The notes: generated by a model from the sequence alone, not told the origin. DNA of 64,000 bases from Bin87 sp965203985 (GCA_965203985.1 CBDBDS010000002.1:62001-126000); one strand, 5' to 3'; shown: positions 36,116 to 44,899, counted from the stretch's first letter. Program-made: numbers and translations.

Positions 36116-37819
36116 TCACTTATTGAGGACGACGTCGATTAGCGCGACGCGCCCCTCGTTGACGGCGGCGAGGCCGTTGCGCAGAGCCTGGGCCAGATCG
36201 GCGGGATCCTCCACCCGTTCCCCGTAGCCGCCAAAGGGCTCAACCAGTTTGGCGTAGTCCGGGCCGGGGATGTGCACGCCGTGCCAGATGTCGGAGCGCG
36301 CGGCGACTCCGTCAGGATAGTACGCCAGGTGGTTGCCGCGCATGGCCTCGTAGCCGCCGTTGTTGAACAGCACAGTCAGGAACGGCAGGTTGGCCTCACA
36401 GGCAACTCCGAAACACTGCGTAACCGGGTTGTACAGGAAACCGCCGTCGCCCATAAGCGCCACCACCGGCTGATCGGGCTTCGCCAGCTTGACCCCCAGC
36501 GCCAGCCCTAACCCCTGACCCAGGCCGCCGTTGGTCTTGTAGTAACTCTGGGGCCGGTCCCAGACGACGTGGCGGCCGATGGCGCCCCGATGGGTGGTGA
36601 CTTCCTCGGAGTAAACCACATCCTCGGGCATCACCTCACTGAGCACAGCGCACAGCCAGGCCGGGTCGATGGGACGGCTGCTACTGGCGGCGGCTTCGGC
36701 GGCGTAGGTTGCTTCTGCCAAACGCTCGTGTTCCTCAGCCCAGCGCTGGCGTCGCACCTCTATCTCGTCGCGGCGACCGGCCACCGCGGGTTGCAAGGCC
36801 TCGACCAGCAAACCCAGCCCGATGGTGAGATCACCCTCGACATAGCGGTCGGCGAAGAGGTTCTGGTACACCATGTATTCCTTGACCGTGGTCTCGCCCA
36901 TGGCCACCACCGTCGCGTTTTGAGGCCCGGCCTGCGGTGGATACCAGGGGGCGCGGCTGCCGGCCAGGATCACCAGGTCACTCTGCTGGAGATAACGTTC
37001 CGGCTGGCCACCCAGGTACAGCGGATGACCTTTGGGGAAGTTGGCGTACAGCGCCGCGCTCTCCGCCACCGGAATGGCGAACAGTTCGGCCAGGGCCACC
37101 AGGTTGTTGAATCCCTGGATCTCGCGCCCCGCGCTGTCGGTAATGATCAGCGGCGATTTGCTGCGGGCGATCAGATCGGCCAACTCGGCAATGTCCTGAT
37201 CCGATGGGCGGATTTTGGGCGCGGACGGAACGGTTCGCAGCTTTTCCGGCCGCCTCCAAGAATGCACCATAGTCTCGATGGGGATGTTCATGAAGGACGG
37301 CCCCTGGGGAACCCGCTGGGCCAGTTCGCCAGCCCGAACCAATTGCTCGTAGACGGTATGGGGGCTGGTGGCTCGGCCGCTCCACTTGGTGAAGGCGTCG
37401 GCAAACCGGTCCGGGCCACCCACCACGCTGAGGTTGCGGTACCACTGGCCTTGAGGGTCGATCTCCGGGTCCTCGCCGTAGCTTGTGGCCTCGCCGGAGC
37501 ACACCAGCATGGGCACCTCGCCGATCATCGCGCCGTGCACGCCCATGCTGCCCTGGAGCAAACCGACGCCGGCGTGCAGCAGGACCGCCTGCATCCGGCC
37601 TGTGACCCGCGTGTAGCCGCTGGCCATGTTCACTGCCAGAGTCTCGTGCCAGCAGTTGATGTACTGCGGCCCCGGCGTCTCGTTGACTTTCTGACGGGCC
37701 AGGGCTTCCCACACCGGCGCCCATTCCGACCCGGGAGAGGAGATTATGTAATCAATGCCAAGATTGCGAAATGCTTCGAGGATACCTTCGCCGCAATCCT
37801 GAGTGGTCGTGCTGGTCAT
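36116..37819 (-). CDS. Thiamine-diphosphate-dependent enzyme (acetolactate synthase-like)
   Basis: 567 aa with the three ThDP domains: N-terminal PYR domain with catalytic Glu in INCWHETLAVNMASGY, a central domain (about 195-335), and a C-terminal PP domain with GDGGFLYNPVTQCFG and NN at the end of the metal motif. Length and order match the acetolactate synthase / benzoylformate decarboxylase / sulfopyruvate decarboxylase superfamily. It is the third gene after the phosphotriesterase-like and DHA2 transporter genes, three bases from the latter. A catabolic 2-oxo acid decarboxylase or lyase is more likely than branched-chain biosynthesis, because no ilvN or ilvC is nearby. Confidence 0.9.
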   Translation of the reverse strand: MTSTTTQDCGEGILEAFRNLGIDYIISSPGSEWAPVWEALARQKVNETPGPQYINCWHETLAVNMASGYTRVTGRMQAVLLHAGVGLLQGSMGVHGAMIGEVPMLVCSGEATSYGEDPEIDPQGQWYRNLSVVGGPDRFADAFTKWSGRATSPHTVYEQLVRAGELAQRVPQGPSFMNIPIETMVHSWRRPEKLRTVPSAPKIRPSDQDIAELADLIARSKSPLIITDSAGREIQGFNNLVALAELFAIPVAESAALYANFPKGHPLYLGGQPERYLQQSDLVILAGSRAPWYPPQAGPQNATVVAMGETTVKEYMVYQNLFADRYVEGDLTIGLGLLVEALQPAVAGRRDEIEVRRQRWAEEHERLAEATYAAEAAASSSRPIDPAWLCAVLSEVMPEDVVYSEEVTTHRGAIGRHVVWDRPQSYYKTNGGLGQGLGLALGVKLAKPDQPVVALMGDGGFLYNPVTQCFGVACEANLPFLTVLFNNGGYEAMRGNHLAYYPDGVAARSDIWHGVHIPGPDYAKLVEPFGGYGERVEDPADLAQALRNGLAAVNEGRVALIDVVLNK

Positions 37820-37822
37820 ACT

Positions 37823-39340
37823 TCAGTCCTCCTGTGCCGGGCTCGCCGCCGGGCGGAGTGCGGGTTCAGGCCGAGTGCTGGCCGGTACAGCCTGATCCTC
37901 ACGGTGGGTGGGCAGCGCCGACAAAAAGAGCGCCACCGACAATGCTCCGATCATGGTGAAGAATGCGTATCTCATTCCCACGGTGAACGCGGTTCCCACT
38001 CCCGATGCTGCGCCGTGGCGCACCGCGTCCAGGCTGGGCTCGTAGCCCATGGAACCCATGGTGGCGGTTACGATGGCGGTGGCAACGGCGACGCTGACCA
38101 CGTTGCCGGCGTTGCGGATCAGGTTGACCAACGCCGAAACCACGCCGTGGCTTTCCCGTTCCACCGCGCTCAGTATGGAGCTTGAATTGGGGGAGTAGAA
38201 GGTGCCCATGCCGCTGCTGGTCAGCATCAGGCCGGGGATCACCTGGAATAGCGAAGATTCGGCAGTCGCTTGGGAGAGAATGGTGATGCCTGTGGTCGAC
38301 AGGATCAGTCCGGTCACGGTGAACTTGCGCCAGCCATAACGGTCCGAAAGCCGGCCGCTGATCGGACCCAGCATCGCCATGCAAAGCGCTCCCGGAACCA
38401 CGCAAAGACCCGCCACCGACGGGCTGTAGCCAAGAACGTTCTGCAGGTAGAACGGCGTCATGAACAGGATCGCCGAGCTGCCGATGAACATGAGGTAGTT
38501 GGCAGTGACACCCAGGAAAAAGTTGCGCCGGCGGAACAATCGCAGGTTCAGCATTGGGTTGGCGATTCGGAGCTCCCACCAGATGAACCCCGCCAGGAGC
38601 ACAACGAAAGCCACGGCGGCCCCCAGTATCGGCGGGGAAGTCCAGCCGGTGCGGTGGGCGTTGGTGATGCCAAGCAGCAACGCCAGCAGGGCGCTGGAGG
38701 ACAAAAATGCTCCCAGCCAGTCAAAGGCCCCCTGCCCCGGGCCCCGAACCGGGCGCGATTGGTCCGTGCTGGTCAGTACCGCAACGCACATGCCGATGCT
38801 GATGGCAACCATGGGGACCGTGGCGAAGAAAACGGAGCGCCATCCGAATGCGTCGACCAGGAAGCCGCCCATGGCCGGGCCGGCGACCGCGCCGGTTCCC
38901 ACCATCGTCATGATCAGGCCGATGGCCTTCCCGCGCTCGTTGGGCGGGAAGGCGCCTATCATGATGGCCATGCCGGTGCCCTGGGTCATGGCCGCGCCGG
39001 TGCCCTGCACGATGCGGGAGATGATCAGTATCCCCAGATCGGAGGACGTTCCGGCCGCGATGGAGCCAGCGATGGTCACCGCCGAGCCGATGATATACAC
39101 CCGCTTGGAGGTGATGATATCCGCCAGCCGACCCATGGGCAGCAGCAGAGCGATGATCGTCATGGCATAGCCGATCACCAGCCACTGCACGCTGGGGATA
39201 TCGGTTTGGAAATAGGTCGCTATGGTCGGCAGGGCAACCCCTACGCTGCCGTGGTCGACCACGGAGGCGAAGATGCCTACCGCCAGGGTCGCGAAGGCGT
39301 ACCACTTGTAGTGGCGGCCTCGCGCGAGCGAAGATATCAC
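37823..39340 (-). CDS. MFS transporter, DHA2 family (EmrB/QacA type, 14 helices)
   Basis: 505 aa with about 14 hydrophobic helices. Motif A is GRLADIITSKRVYI, and the helix 5 motif C resembles VGTGAVAGPAMGGFLVDAFGWR, both usual in drug-H+ antiporters of the DHA2 family. The C-terminal 25 residues are polar and cytoplasmic. It ends three bases before the TPP enzyme start and follows the phosphotriesterase-like gene by 32 bases. Export of a toxic intermediate or of the substrate of this cluster is possible. It may equally be a general multidrug pump. Confidence 0.9.
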   Translation of the reverse strand: MISSLARGRHYKWYAFATLAVGIFASVVDHGSVGVALPTIATYFQTDIPSVQWLVIGYAMTIIALLLPMGRLADIITSKRVYIIGSAVTIAGSIAAGTSSDLGILIISRIVQGTGAAMTQGTGMAIMIGAFPPNERGKAIGLIMTMVGTGAVAGPAMGGFLVDAFGWRSVFFATVPMVAISIGMCVAVLTSTDQSRPVRGPGQGAFDWLGAFLSSSALLALLLGITNAHRTGWTSPPILGAAVAFVVLLAGFIWWELRIANPMLNLRLFRRRNFFLGVTANYLMFIGSSAILFMTPFYLQNVLGYSPSVAGLCVVPGALCMAMLGPISGRLSDRYGWRKFTVTGLILSTTGITILSQATAESSLFQVIPGLMLTSSGMGTFYSPNSSSILSAVERESHGVVSALVNLIRNAGNVVSVAVATAIVTATMGSMGYEPSLDAVRHGAASGVGTAFTVGMRYAFFTMIGALSVALFLSALPTHREDQAVPASTRPEPALRPAASPAQED

Positions 39341-39372
39341 GACTGCGTTACCGGGACTGTAGAAGCCAAGCG

Positions 39373-40326
39373 CTACTCGCCGGCGAAGAACCGTCGAGGG
39401 TTCTCCACTGTGATCTGGTGAATGTCCTCGTCGGACGCTCCCATTTCCTTCAGGCGGGGCAGCACGTAACGGGGGATGAAGTTGTAGCCATCCGGGTTGG
39501 CCCGTCGCCGTTGCTCCTGCACCTCTGCGCCGTGGCGAGCCTTGGGCACAGAGTAGTCGTGGGAAAGGAAAATGCGGTGGGTGAACCCGGCATCCATCAG
39601 CGCCTTGGCGACTTCGGTCCGCTGTTCCCAGTCGGGAGTGCCGGGGCGGAATCCGCCCGGGTAGCGGTCCAGGCCCAACCAGACGCCTTTGTTGAGGAGA
39701 CCCAGGAGGTACTCCAGATCGGTGTCGTCGTTGCTATGGCCGATGTACACCCGGTCCAAGTCAACGCCTTCTTCCTCGAGAACACGCACTTGCGCCTCGC
39801 CGATGCGCTCCGGCGACCAGGTGTGCGTCGAGATGGGTACGCCGGTGGCTTTCTGCGCGCGCGCGGCGGCCCGCAGCACGTTCTCCTGTGGAGCCGTGAT
39901 CCCACCCTCGTCGCTGGCCACCTTGATGATGCCAGCCTTGATCCCCGTGCCCTCGATGCCCTCCTCGATTTCACGAACGTAAAGTTCGGCGATGACGTCG
40001 GGAGAGATTTCGCCGAAGGGTCGGGGCACGGCCAGGTGGTTGCCGGTGGCGACGACCACCTGCATGTCGCTGCCCAACGCCACCTCGCGGATCAGCTGGA
40101 CGTCCCGTCCCAGGTCGAAGGTGCTCACGTCGATTATGGTCCGGACTCCATCTTCCCTGACGGCACGCATGGCGGCGATGGATTGTTCGCGGATGCCGTC
40201 ACGGTCGATGATCTCCGGGTAGGTGTGGCGGAGGCCGGCGGCGTTGGTTCCAACGTGCTCGTGGCTCAGAGTGAACCCCAGGTCGTCGGTATCTATGGGC
40301 CCCATCACGCTGTTCACGGTTGCCAT
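39373..40326 (-). CDS. Phosphotriesterase family hydrolase/lactonase
   Basis: 317 aa from the ATG at 40324-40326, which has AGGAGG seven bases upstream; an ATG six bases earlier is too close. The binuclear site is complete: H22 and H24 (SHEHV), carbamylated K135 (GIIKVAS), H168 (STHTWS), H197 (IGHSND) and D257 (LSHDYS). Members include phosphotriesterases and quorum-quenching or sugar lactonases (PLLs); most natural ones are lactonases. It heads the minus-strand operon with the DHA2 transporter and the TPP enzyme. Confidence 0.9.
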   Translation of the reverse strand: MATVNSVMGPIDTDDLGFTLSHEHVGTNAAGLRHTYPEIIDRDGIREQSIAAMRAVREDGVRTIIDVSTFDLGRDVQLIREVALGSDMQVVVATGNHLAVPRPFGEISPDVIAELYVREIEEGIEGTGIKAGIIKVASDEGGITAPQENVLRAAARAQKATGVPISTHTWSPERIGEAQVRVLEEEGVDLDRVYIGHSNDDTDLEYLLGLLNKGVWLGLDRYPGGFRPGTPDWEQRTEVAKALMDAGFTHRIFLSHDYSVPKARHGAEVQEQRRRANPDGYNFIPRYVLPRLKEMGASDEDIHQITVENPRRFFAGE

Positions 40327-40649
40327 TGCCATCCCTCCTGGCCGTGGGCGAATGCGGGTATTCTATTACGAATTCCGCTGGGACGATACGAGACGTTGGT
40401 CACCGGAAGGCGCGGTTCGCCACCCCGGTCTGCGGCGAAGTAACGTCAGAAGCAGGATTTGCGGGATTTTACGAATTGGCAGGATTGGGAGGATTCCATC
40501 ACGGAATGCTTTCCCAATCCTGATAATCCCCAAATCTTGAAAATCCTGCTTCTGACCATTTGCGAAAGCGGGTGAGCGTGAGCGCGAACCCCACTTGCTG
40601 AGCAATCGCTGCCCCGTCTATATTGACCGAAAAGCACTGGGAGGCAAAC
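40327..40649. other. Divergent intergenic region with an inverted repeat
   Basis: 323 bases between divergent genes. About a third is the inverted-repeat element at 40445-40556. The rest shows no gene, and I see no convincing promoter hexamers. Confidence 0.5.
40445..40556. repeat. Inverted-repeat element with GTCAGAAGCAGGATT ends
   Basis: The left terminus GTCAGAAGCAGGATTT and the right terminus AAATCCTGCTTCTGAC are exact complements over 16 bases, and the interior repeats GGATT/AATCC motifs (GGCAGGATTGGGAGG, CCCAATCCTGATAATCC). It is 112 bases and has no coding capacity. It looks like a MITE- or REP-type mobile repeat, unrelated to the TTGTCATTGCGAG elements at 29 and 31 kb. Confidence 0.75.
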
Positions 40650-41201
40650 ATGCGAACCCCCATTTTGACCCGTGACCAGGTCCCCGCGGAACTGCGAGAG
40701 GCATTCGACCATGAGACCGCCAACTCCGGCGGCGTGGTTTCCAGCGGCCCAGGTTCCGCCATGATCAACAGCCCCGAGATGCGGAAGCGGGCAAACCATC
40801 TGGTCAACTACCTGCGGGACGAGTCGTCCCTGCCCAAGAAGATCCAGGAACTGGCCATGATCCTGACGGCACGCAACATGGACTGCCAGTACATCTGGTT
40901 CGCTCACTCCGTCCGAGCCAAGGAACAGGGCATCAGCGCGGAGTTCGTTGACAACCTGCGTGATCGTAAAGCCTTGCCGCAACTGCCGTCAGACGAGCAG
41001 ACGGTGGTGAACTACGCTACGGAATTGTTCAACAACCACCGTGTCACTGACGCAACCTTTCAGGCGGCCATCGACCAGTTCGGGCCCCTGGGATTGACCG
41101 AACTGACGACGCTGTTCGGTTACTACACCCTGCTTGCCTTCAACGCCAACTCTTTCGACATCGACGTACCCGACGGCGCGGAGCCCAAGCTCCCGATTTA
41201 G
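40650..41201 (+). CDS. Carboxymuconolactone decarboxylase / AhpD-like protein
   Basis: 183 aa; the start is the ATG at 40650, with GGGAGG five bases before. All-helical, with the pattern ELAMILTARNMDCQYIWFAHSVRAKEQGIS, where CMD/AhpD proteins have ELA...R...C...H. The second active-site cysteine of AhpD is replaced (DCQYIWFAH has one Cys), so peroxidase activity is doubtful. The DEQTVVNYATELFNNHRV block is also typical of this family. It stands alone, converging on the PLD-family gene. A role in aromatic or lactone catabolism is possible. Confidence 0.8.
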   Translation: MRTPILTRDQVPAELREAFDHETANSGGVVSSGPGSAMINSPEMRKRANHLVNYLRDESSLPKKIQELAMILTARNMDCQYIWFAHSVRAKEQGISAEFVDNLRDRKALPQLPSDEQTVVNYATELFNNHRVTDATFQAAIDQFGPLGLTELTTLFGYYTLLAFNANSFDIDVPDGAEPKLPI

Positions 41202-41260
41202 CAGGGCTGCGGCCGCGAAGTGGTCGGGCAGATCTACGCGGGTTCGCCCCCGGGCGCCGT

Positions 41261-42346
41261 TCAGCGCGGCAGGCGACTGAGCAGGCTGACGTACCACCGG
41301 GACAATGACACGACAAAGCCGGCCCGGTGGTACCACCGGGCCGGCGCAGAATCAGCAGCAACGCTCTGCGCCAGCATCGGCTCCAGGACCCGGTCGCGGA
41401 ACTGATCGACCAACGCGGGGTTGTCGGTGCACAGAACAACTTCCTGTTGCAGGTCGTAGGCCACGAAATCGAAGTTGCAACTGCCCAGAATGAGTTGCGT
41501 CCCGTCAATCAGCACGGCTTTCACGTGGCACATTTCCGGTTGGTACAACAGCACCTCGAGATTGGAACCGGAGGCGGCGCGGAACAACTCCTGCTGCAGG
41601 ATGGCCTTGTTGTTGCGGGCGGGGTTGATAACCCGAACCCGAACTGACAGCGGAAGCTGCGCGAGGCGCCCCAGCAAGGGGTCAGATACGTAAGGCGTGA
41701 TCACGTCTACAGACCTTTCGGCCCGCTCCATGGCGGCGAAGAGGGTCTCGTATTCCTGTCGGCTGCGGCGACCATCGAGGAAGAAAAGCCTGCCGATAGA
41801 GCTGGACACCACCCCGGAAGAGTTGAAGCCGCGCAGCGTGGTGCAAAAATCCCGGGCCAGCGCGTCCACCAGGGAGGTGCAACCGGTCTGCATCATCAGG
41901 TCGTGCCATGCAAAATTGTGCTCACTGAGGTTGATCCCTCCCAGGAATGCCTGGTCGTCGACCACCACCATCTTCTTGTGATTCCTGATGGGAAACTTGC
42001 GCCAAAGGCAGCCCATGGGGTTGGTAACGACAATGCGCACGCCGTCGCGCTCATCCTGGCGGAGCAGCCGGCGCGTGTCGCGCACCTCGCGGCGGAACTC
42101 CGGATCCAATAGGAATCTGGGGCTGAAAACCAGGTCGTCGCTGATCTTGGCGGTGGAAAAGGCGTCGACGCACAGGACCTTCTCCTCAGCCGGGGAACGG
42201 GCCAACAGATCCCAAAAATGCCGACCCACCGAATCCATTTCGAAGGTCATCACCTGCACCAGCACGCGGCGGCGCGCCTGCCGTATGGCTGGCTCTACCG
42301 CGGCGACAAACTCAGGGGCATTGACCAGTAGCGAAGGATCGTGCAC
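41261..42346 (-). CDS. Phospholipase D / cardiolipin synthase-like protein
   Basis: 361 aa with two HKD motifs, NHKKMVVVDDQAFLGGINLSEH and CHVKAVLIDGTQLILGSCNFD (the first is H-x-K-x4-D with the later GG). The second is complete too. There is no transmembrane anchor, unlike ClsA. Family members transfer phosphatidyl groups, hydrolyse phosphodiesters, or cut nucleic acids. The C-terminal tail contains a 28-base perfect DNA palindrome at 41318-41345. It begins 13 bases after the agmatinase-family stop and could be co-transcribed. Confidence 0.88.
   Translation of the reverse strand: MHDPSLLVNAPEFVAAVEPAIRQARRRVLVQVMTFEMDSVGRHFWDLLARSPAEEKVLCVDAFSTAKISDDLVFSPRFLLDPEFRREVRDTRRLLRQDERDGVRIVVTNPMGCLWRKFPIRNHKKMVVVDDQAFLGGINLSEHNFAWHDLMMQTGCTSLVDALARDFCTTLRGFNSSGVVSSSIGRLFFLDGRRSRQEYETLFAAMERAERSVDVITPYVSDPLLGRLAQLPLSVRVRVINPARNNKAILQQELFRAASGSNLEVLLYQPEMCHVKAVLIDGTQLILGSCNFDFVAYDLQQEVVLCTDNPALVDQFRDRVLEPMLAQSVAADSAPARWYHRAGFVVSLSRWYVSLLSRLPR
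41318..41345. repeat. 28-base perfect palindrome inside the PLD-like gene
   Basis: GCCGGCCCGGTGGT followed by its exact reverse complement. It holds the predicted NgoMIV-type target GCCGGC at both ends, and its half GTACCACCGGG recurs at 41291-41301. Confidence 0.9.
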
Positions 42347-42359
42347 TGGATGGCGAAGG

Positions 42360-43358
42360 TCAACGGGATGGGAAACGGGCGGCGAGGATGTCCGCGATCA
42401 GTCGCGCAGCCACCTGTGCAGTCAGGTCAGACACGTCGTAGGGCGGCGCAACCTCCACCACGTCGAACGCCACCAGGTTGGAGCGCGCTACCAACGCGGT
42501 CAGGCAGCGCCGGCACTCCTCGTAATACAGCCCGCCCACTTCAGGCGTTCCGGTGCCGGGCGCCTGGGTCGGGTCAAGCACGTCCACATCAAAAGTGATG
42601 TACAGGTTCGACCCAACCGGCAGTGTTTGGGCCACGGCCTCCGGGCCTGCCTCGCGAAATTGGTGGGTGGTAACGATGGTGTTCCCGTGGGCCACGGCCT
42701 CCTCATACGGAGCCCGGCGCACGCTGCGGATGCCCACCGACGATATGGAACCCACGTGCTCCAACTCGTGGCACCGGCGGATTGGGCTGCCGTGGGTCAG
42801 CAGCGTTCCCTGGTAGTCGTGGGTGTAGTCCAGGTGCGCGTCAAAGTGCACTATGTCCAGCGGAGCGAACCGACCCAAGCCGGCCACCGCTGGGAAGGTG
42901 ATGGCATGGTCGCCGCCGAGGATCACGGGAAACGCTCCGCGCTCGGCAATGCGTGCCACCACGCCGGCCAGCCGCTCGAAATTGTGCACCACGTCCGAGG
43001 GGTTCACCGTCACGTTGCCACAGTCCGCCATGGTGACGCCGCGTAGGAGTTCATCACCCGCGTCGGCGTCAAAAAATCCCTCGGCGTCCTTCCCCTGGCC
43101 GTAGGGATCGAGGTAAGAATAGGCCCGTGGCGCGTCCCGAAGGGCGTCGGGGCCGTAGCGGGCCCCCGGGCGTCCAAAGGTTCCCTGGTCGAAGGGCATG
43201 CCCACGAAAGCGATGTCTGCATCCAGCTGATCGATGTCGGCGCAACGGGGCGAGCGGAACATCGTTCGCGGCCGGCGGTCCAGCGGAGGGACATCGCCGG
43301 GCGACGCATCGGGCAGGTATTGTGGTCCGATGTTGAAGTTAGAATTGAAGTAAGTCAT
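42360..43358 (-). CDS. Agmatinase / ureohydrolase family protein
   Basis: 332 aa from the ATG at 43356-43358; a GTG six bases earlier is less likely. The manganese-binding motifs of ureohydrolases are present: GGDHAIT (H), HFDAHLD (D-x-H-x-D) and TFDVDVLDP (D-x-D). It hydrolyses a guanidino compound to urea, for example agmatine or guanidinobutyrate. The N-terminal FNSNFNIGPQYLPD block and PFDQGTFGRPGAR resemble agmatinases more than arginases. No partner putrescine gene is nearby. It lies upstream of the PLD-like gene on the same strand. Confidence 0.9.
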   Translation of the reverse strand: MTYFNSNFNIGPQYLPDASPGDVPPLDRRPRTMFRSPRCADIDQLDADIAFVGMPFDQGTFGRPGARYGPDALRDAPRAYSYLDPYGQGKDAEGFFDADAGDELLRGVTMADCGNVTVNPSDVVHNFERLAGVVARIAERGAFPVILGGDHAITFPAVAGLGRFAPLDIVHFDAHLDYTHDYQGTLLTHGSPIRRCHELEHVGSISSVGIRSVRRAPYEEAVAHGNTIVTTHQFREAGPEAVAQTLPVGSNLYITFDVDVLDPTQAPGTGTPEVGGLYYEECRRCLTALVARSNLVAFDVVEVAPPYDVSDLTAQVAARLIADILAARFPSR

Positions 43359-43386
43359 ACACACCGAATCGACGAGAAGTAGCGAT

Positions 43387-43761
43387 CTAAGGAAGTTTAG
43401 TAATGGTTACGCGCCCTCCGGGAACCATTGCCGCGGTAAGCAAATAGCCCGCTAGGAGGCGTGCGCCAACAAGGGTTTCAGATTCGGATATCAGAACCGG
43501 TATCGCTCTAACCTCATCGTCCCAGAATACGGCGGCGTAACAAAATTCAAAATCGTGTCGCTGTTGGTTGCCCAATACCAGTGGCCTTGAGCCTTCTATT
43601 GGCAGACCCATTTGGCTAATGGCTCCCCGGGGCATCATCAGATATTGGGAAAACCCGGTGTCAATCACTGCGTCGAATCGATGTGCTGTCCGCCGATCAT
43701 AGGCAACCACTTCTAAAGAGATGACAGCCTCGTAGATATCGTTCACGCGCCCGCTGATCAT
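43387..43761 (-). CDS. Retropepsin-like aspartic protease, copy 2
   Basis: 124 aa. The catalytic motif FDAVIDTGFSQYLMMPR has D34. The second conserved region is ETLVGARLLAGYLLTAA. It shares fold and length with the copies at 29.8 and 44.9 kb, but little close identity outside the motifs. It overlaps the small-protein gene upstream by four bases (ATGA), typical of coupled translation. A substrate has not been identified; the small partner is the obvious candidate. Confidence 0.85.
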   Translation of the reverse strand: MISGRVNDIYEAVISLEVVAYDRRTAHRFDAVIDTGFSQYLMMPRGAISQMGLPIEGSRPLVLGNQQRHDFEFCYAAVFWDDEVRAIPVLISESETLVGARLLAGYLLTAAMVPGGRVTITKLP

Positions 43762-44024
43762 CCAATTCTTATCCGCTTGCCATGCAAGATGGTCTCATCG
43801 TCAAACCCGACGCGAAAGACGATCATCTCCCCATCGGGCTGCCGGTCACGCAAGTGGACAGTAGCAACAATCAGCTCATCGTCCACTTCGTAGTCATGCG
43901 ACTTGGCGTCGATGACGATGAACTTGCCGTTTTCCGCCGGCTCTAACCGGTCGCGAAGTTCCGCGTTGTAGAACTCTTCGGCCTGCAACGAAGCGACAGT
44001 GCGGTTGTTGTCAGTCGCCGCCAT
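43758..44024 (-). CDS. Small conserved protein of the 88-89 aa family (copy 3)
   Basis: 88 aa. The start is the ATG at 44022-44024, with GGAGG five bases upstream; the frame is open to 44048 but without a better site. The core reads NGKFIVIDAKSHDYEVDDE, followed by LRDRQPDGEMIVFRVGF, the same pattern as the copies at 29 and 45 kb. ASLQAEEFYNAELRDRLEP gives a likely N-terminal helix. It is translationally coupled to the protease gene. Divergent from the crotonase gene 97 bases away. Confidence 0.8.
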   Translation of the reverse strand: MAATDNNRTVASLQAEEFYNAELRDRLEPAENGKFIVIDAKSHDYEVDDELIVATVHLRDRQPDGEMIVFRVGFDDETILHGKRIRIG

Positions 44025-44121
44025 GATTCCTCCACAATCTGCAGCCAAAACCGTTCCGGCGATTGCTGCTGCGCTTTTTGATTATACTTGACCGCAGCCG
44101 AAGTGAAAAAAGGAGATAGCC

Positions 44122-44892
44122 ATGGCAAGGCTAGAGGACTACCAGAACCGGTTCCAGTTTGCGAAATTCGAACGCGAGGACGGCATACTGCAAATGACGC
44201 TCCACAGCGACGGAGACACGCTGCAATGGGGCGCCGGGCCGCACACCGAGTTGCCGGAGGTATTTCACACCATCGGGACCGATCCGGAGAACAAGGTGAT
44301 CATCATGACCGGCGCCGGAGACGGGTTCACCGGACCGGCCGGCAGCAGCGACACGGTGCCGCGGCGCACACCGGAGCAGTGGGACGCCACGTACTGGGAA
44401 GGTAAGCATCTGCTGGGCAATTTGCTCAACATCGAGGTGCCGATCATCGCCGCCATCAACGGCCCGGCGTTGCGGCACTCGGAACTGCCCCTGCTCAGCG
44501 ACATCGTACTGGCCGCGCCGCACACCACGTTCCAGGACTCCGGCCACTTCATGAGCGGGCTGACGCCGGGCGACGGGATGCACATCATCTATCCGCTGCT
44601 GCTGGGGATCAACCGCGGCCGCTATTTCCTGCTGACCGGCCAAATGCTTGACGCGGCTAAAGCGCAGGAATTCGGCCTGGTAGCGGAGGTGTTGCCCACA
44701 GACGAACTGCTGCCCCGGGCCTGGGAGCTGGCAAGGCAACTGGCGCAGCAACCGCGCCTGGTGCTGCGATATTCGCGTGTGCTGCTGACACACCAGATGA
44801 AAGGAGTGCTGCACGACATATTGGGCTACGGCCTGGCGCTGGAGGGACTGGGTTCCGCGCAGGACTATCTGGATCGCGGGCAGGGGCGCTGA
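44122..44892 (+). CDS. 6-oxocamphor hydrolase-like crotonase (beta-diketone hydrolase)
   Basis: 256 aa of the crotonase fold. The five residues of 6-oxocamphor hydrolase (as I recall them H45, H122, H145, D154, E244) all have counterparts at H41, H119, H142, D151 and E241, in SELPLLSDIVLA, FQDSGHFMSGLTPGDGMH and LALEGLGSAQDY. Typical enoyl-CoA hydratases lack this set. It should cleave a C-C bond in a cyclic or linear beta-diketone rather than hydrate an enoyl-CoA. It lies between two copies of the protease module on opposite strands, so it is a separate unit. Confidence 0.83.
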   Translation: MARLEDYQNRFQFAKFEREDGILQMTLHSDGDTLQWGAGPHTELPEVFHTIGTDPENKVIIMTGAGDGFTGPAGSSDTVPRRTPEQWDATYWEGKHLLGNLLNIEVPIIAAINGPALRHSELPLLSDIVLAAPHTTFQDSGHFMSGLTPGDGMHIIYPLLLGINRGRYFLLTGQMLDAAKAQEFGLVAEVLPTDELLPRAWELARQLAQQPRLVLRYSRVLLTHQMKGVLHDILGYGLALEGLGSAQDYLDRGQGR

Positions 44893-44899
44893 GCGAGAT

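Noticed and set aside
36569..38185. Plus-strand open frame of 538 codons
   Set aside because: It spans the antisense of two genes (TPP enzyme and DHA2 transporter) and has no domain.
38270..39421. Plus-strand open frame of 383 codons
   Set aside because: Antisense to the DHA2 transporter; composition rich in G, R and H as expected from a shadow.
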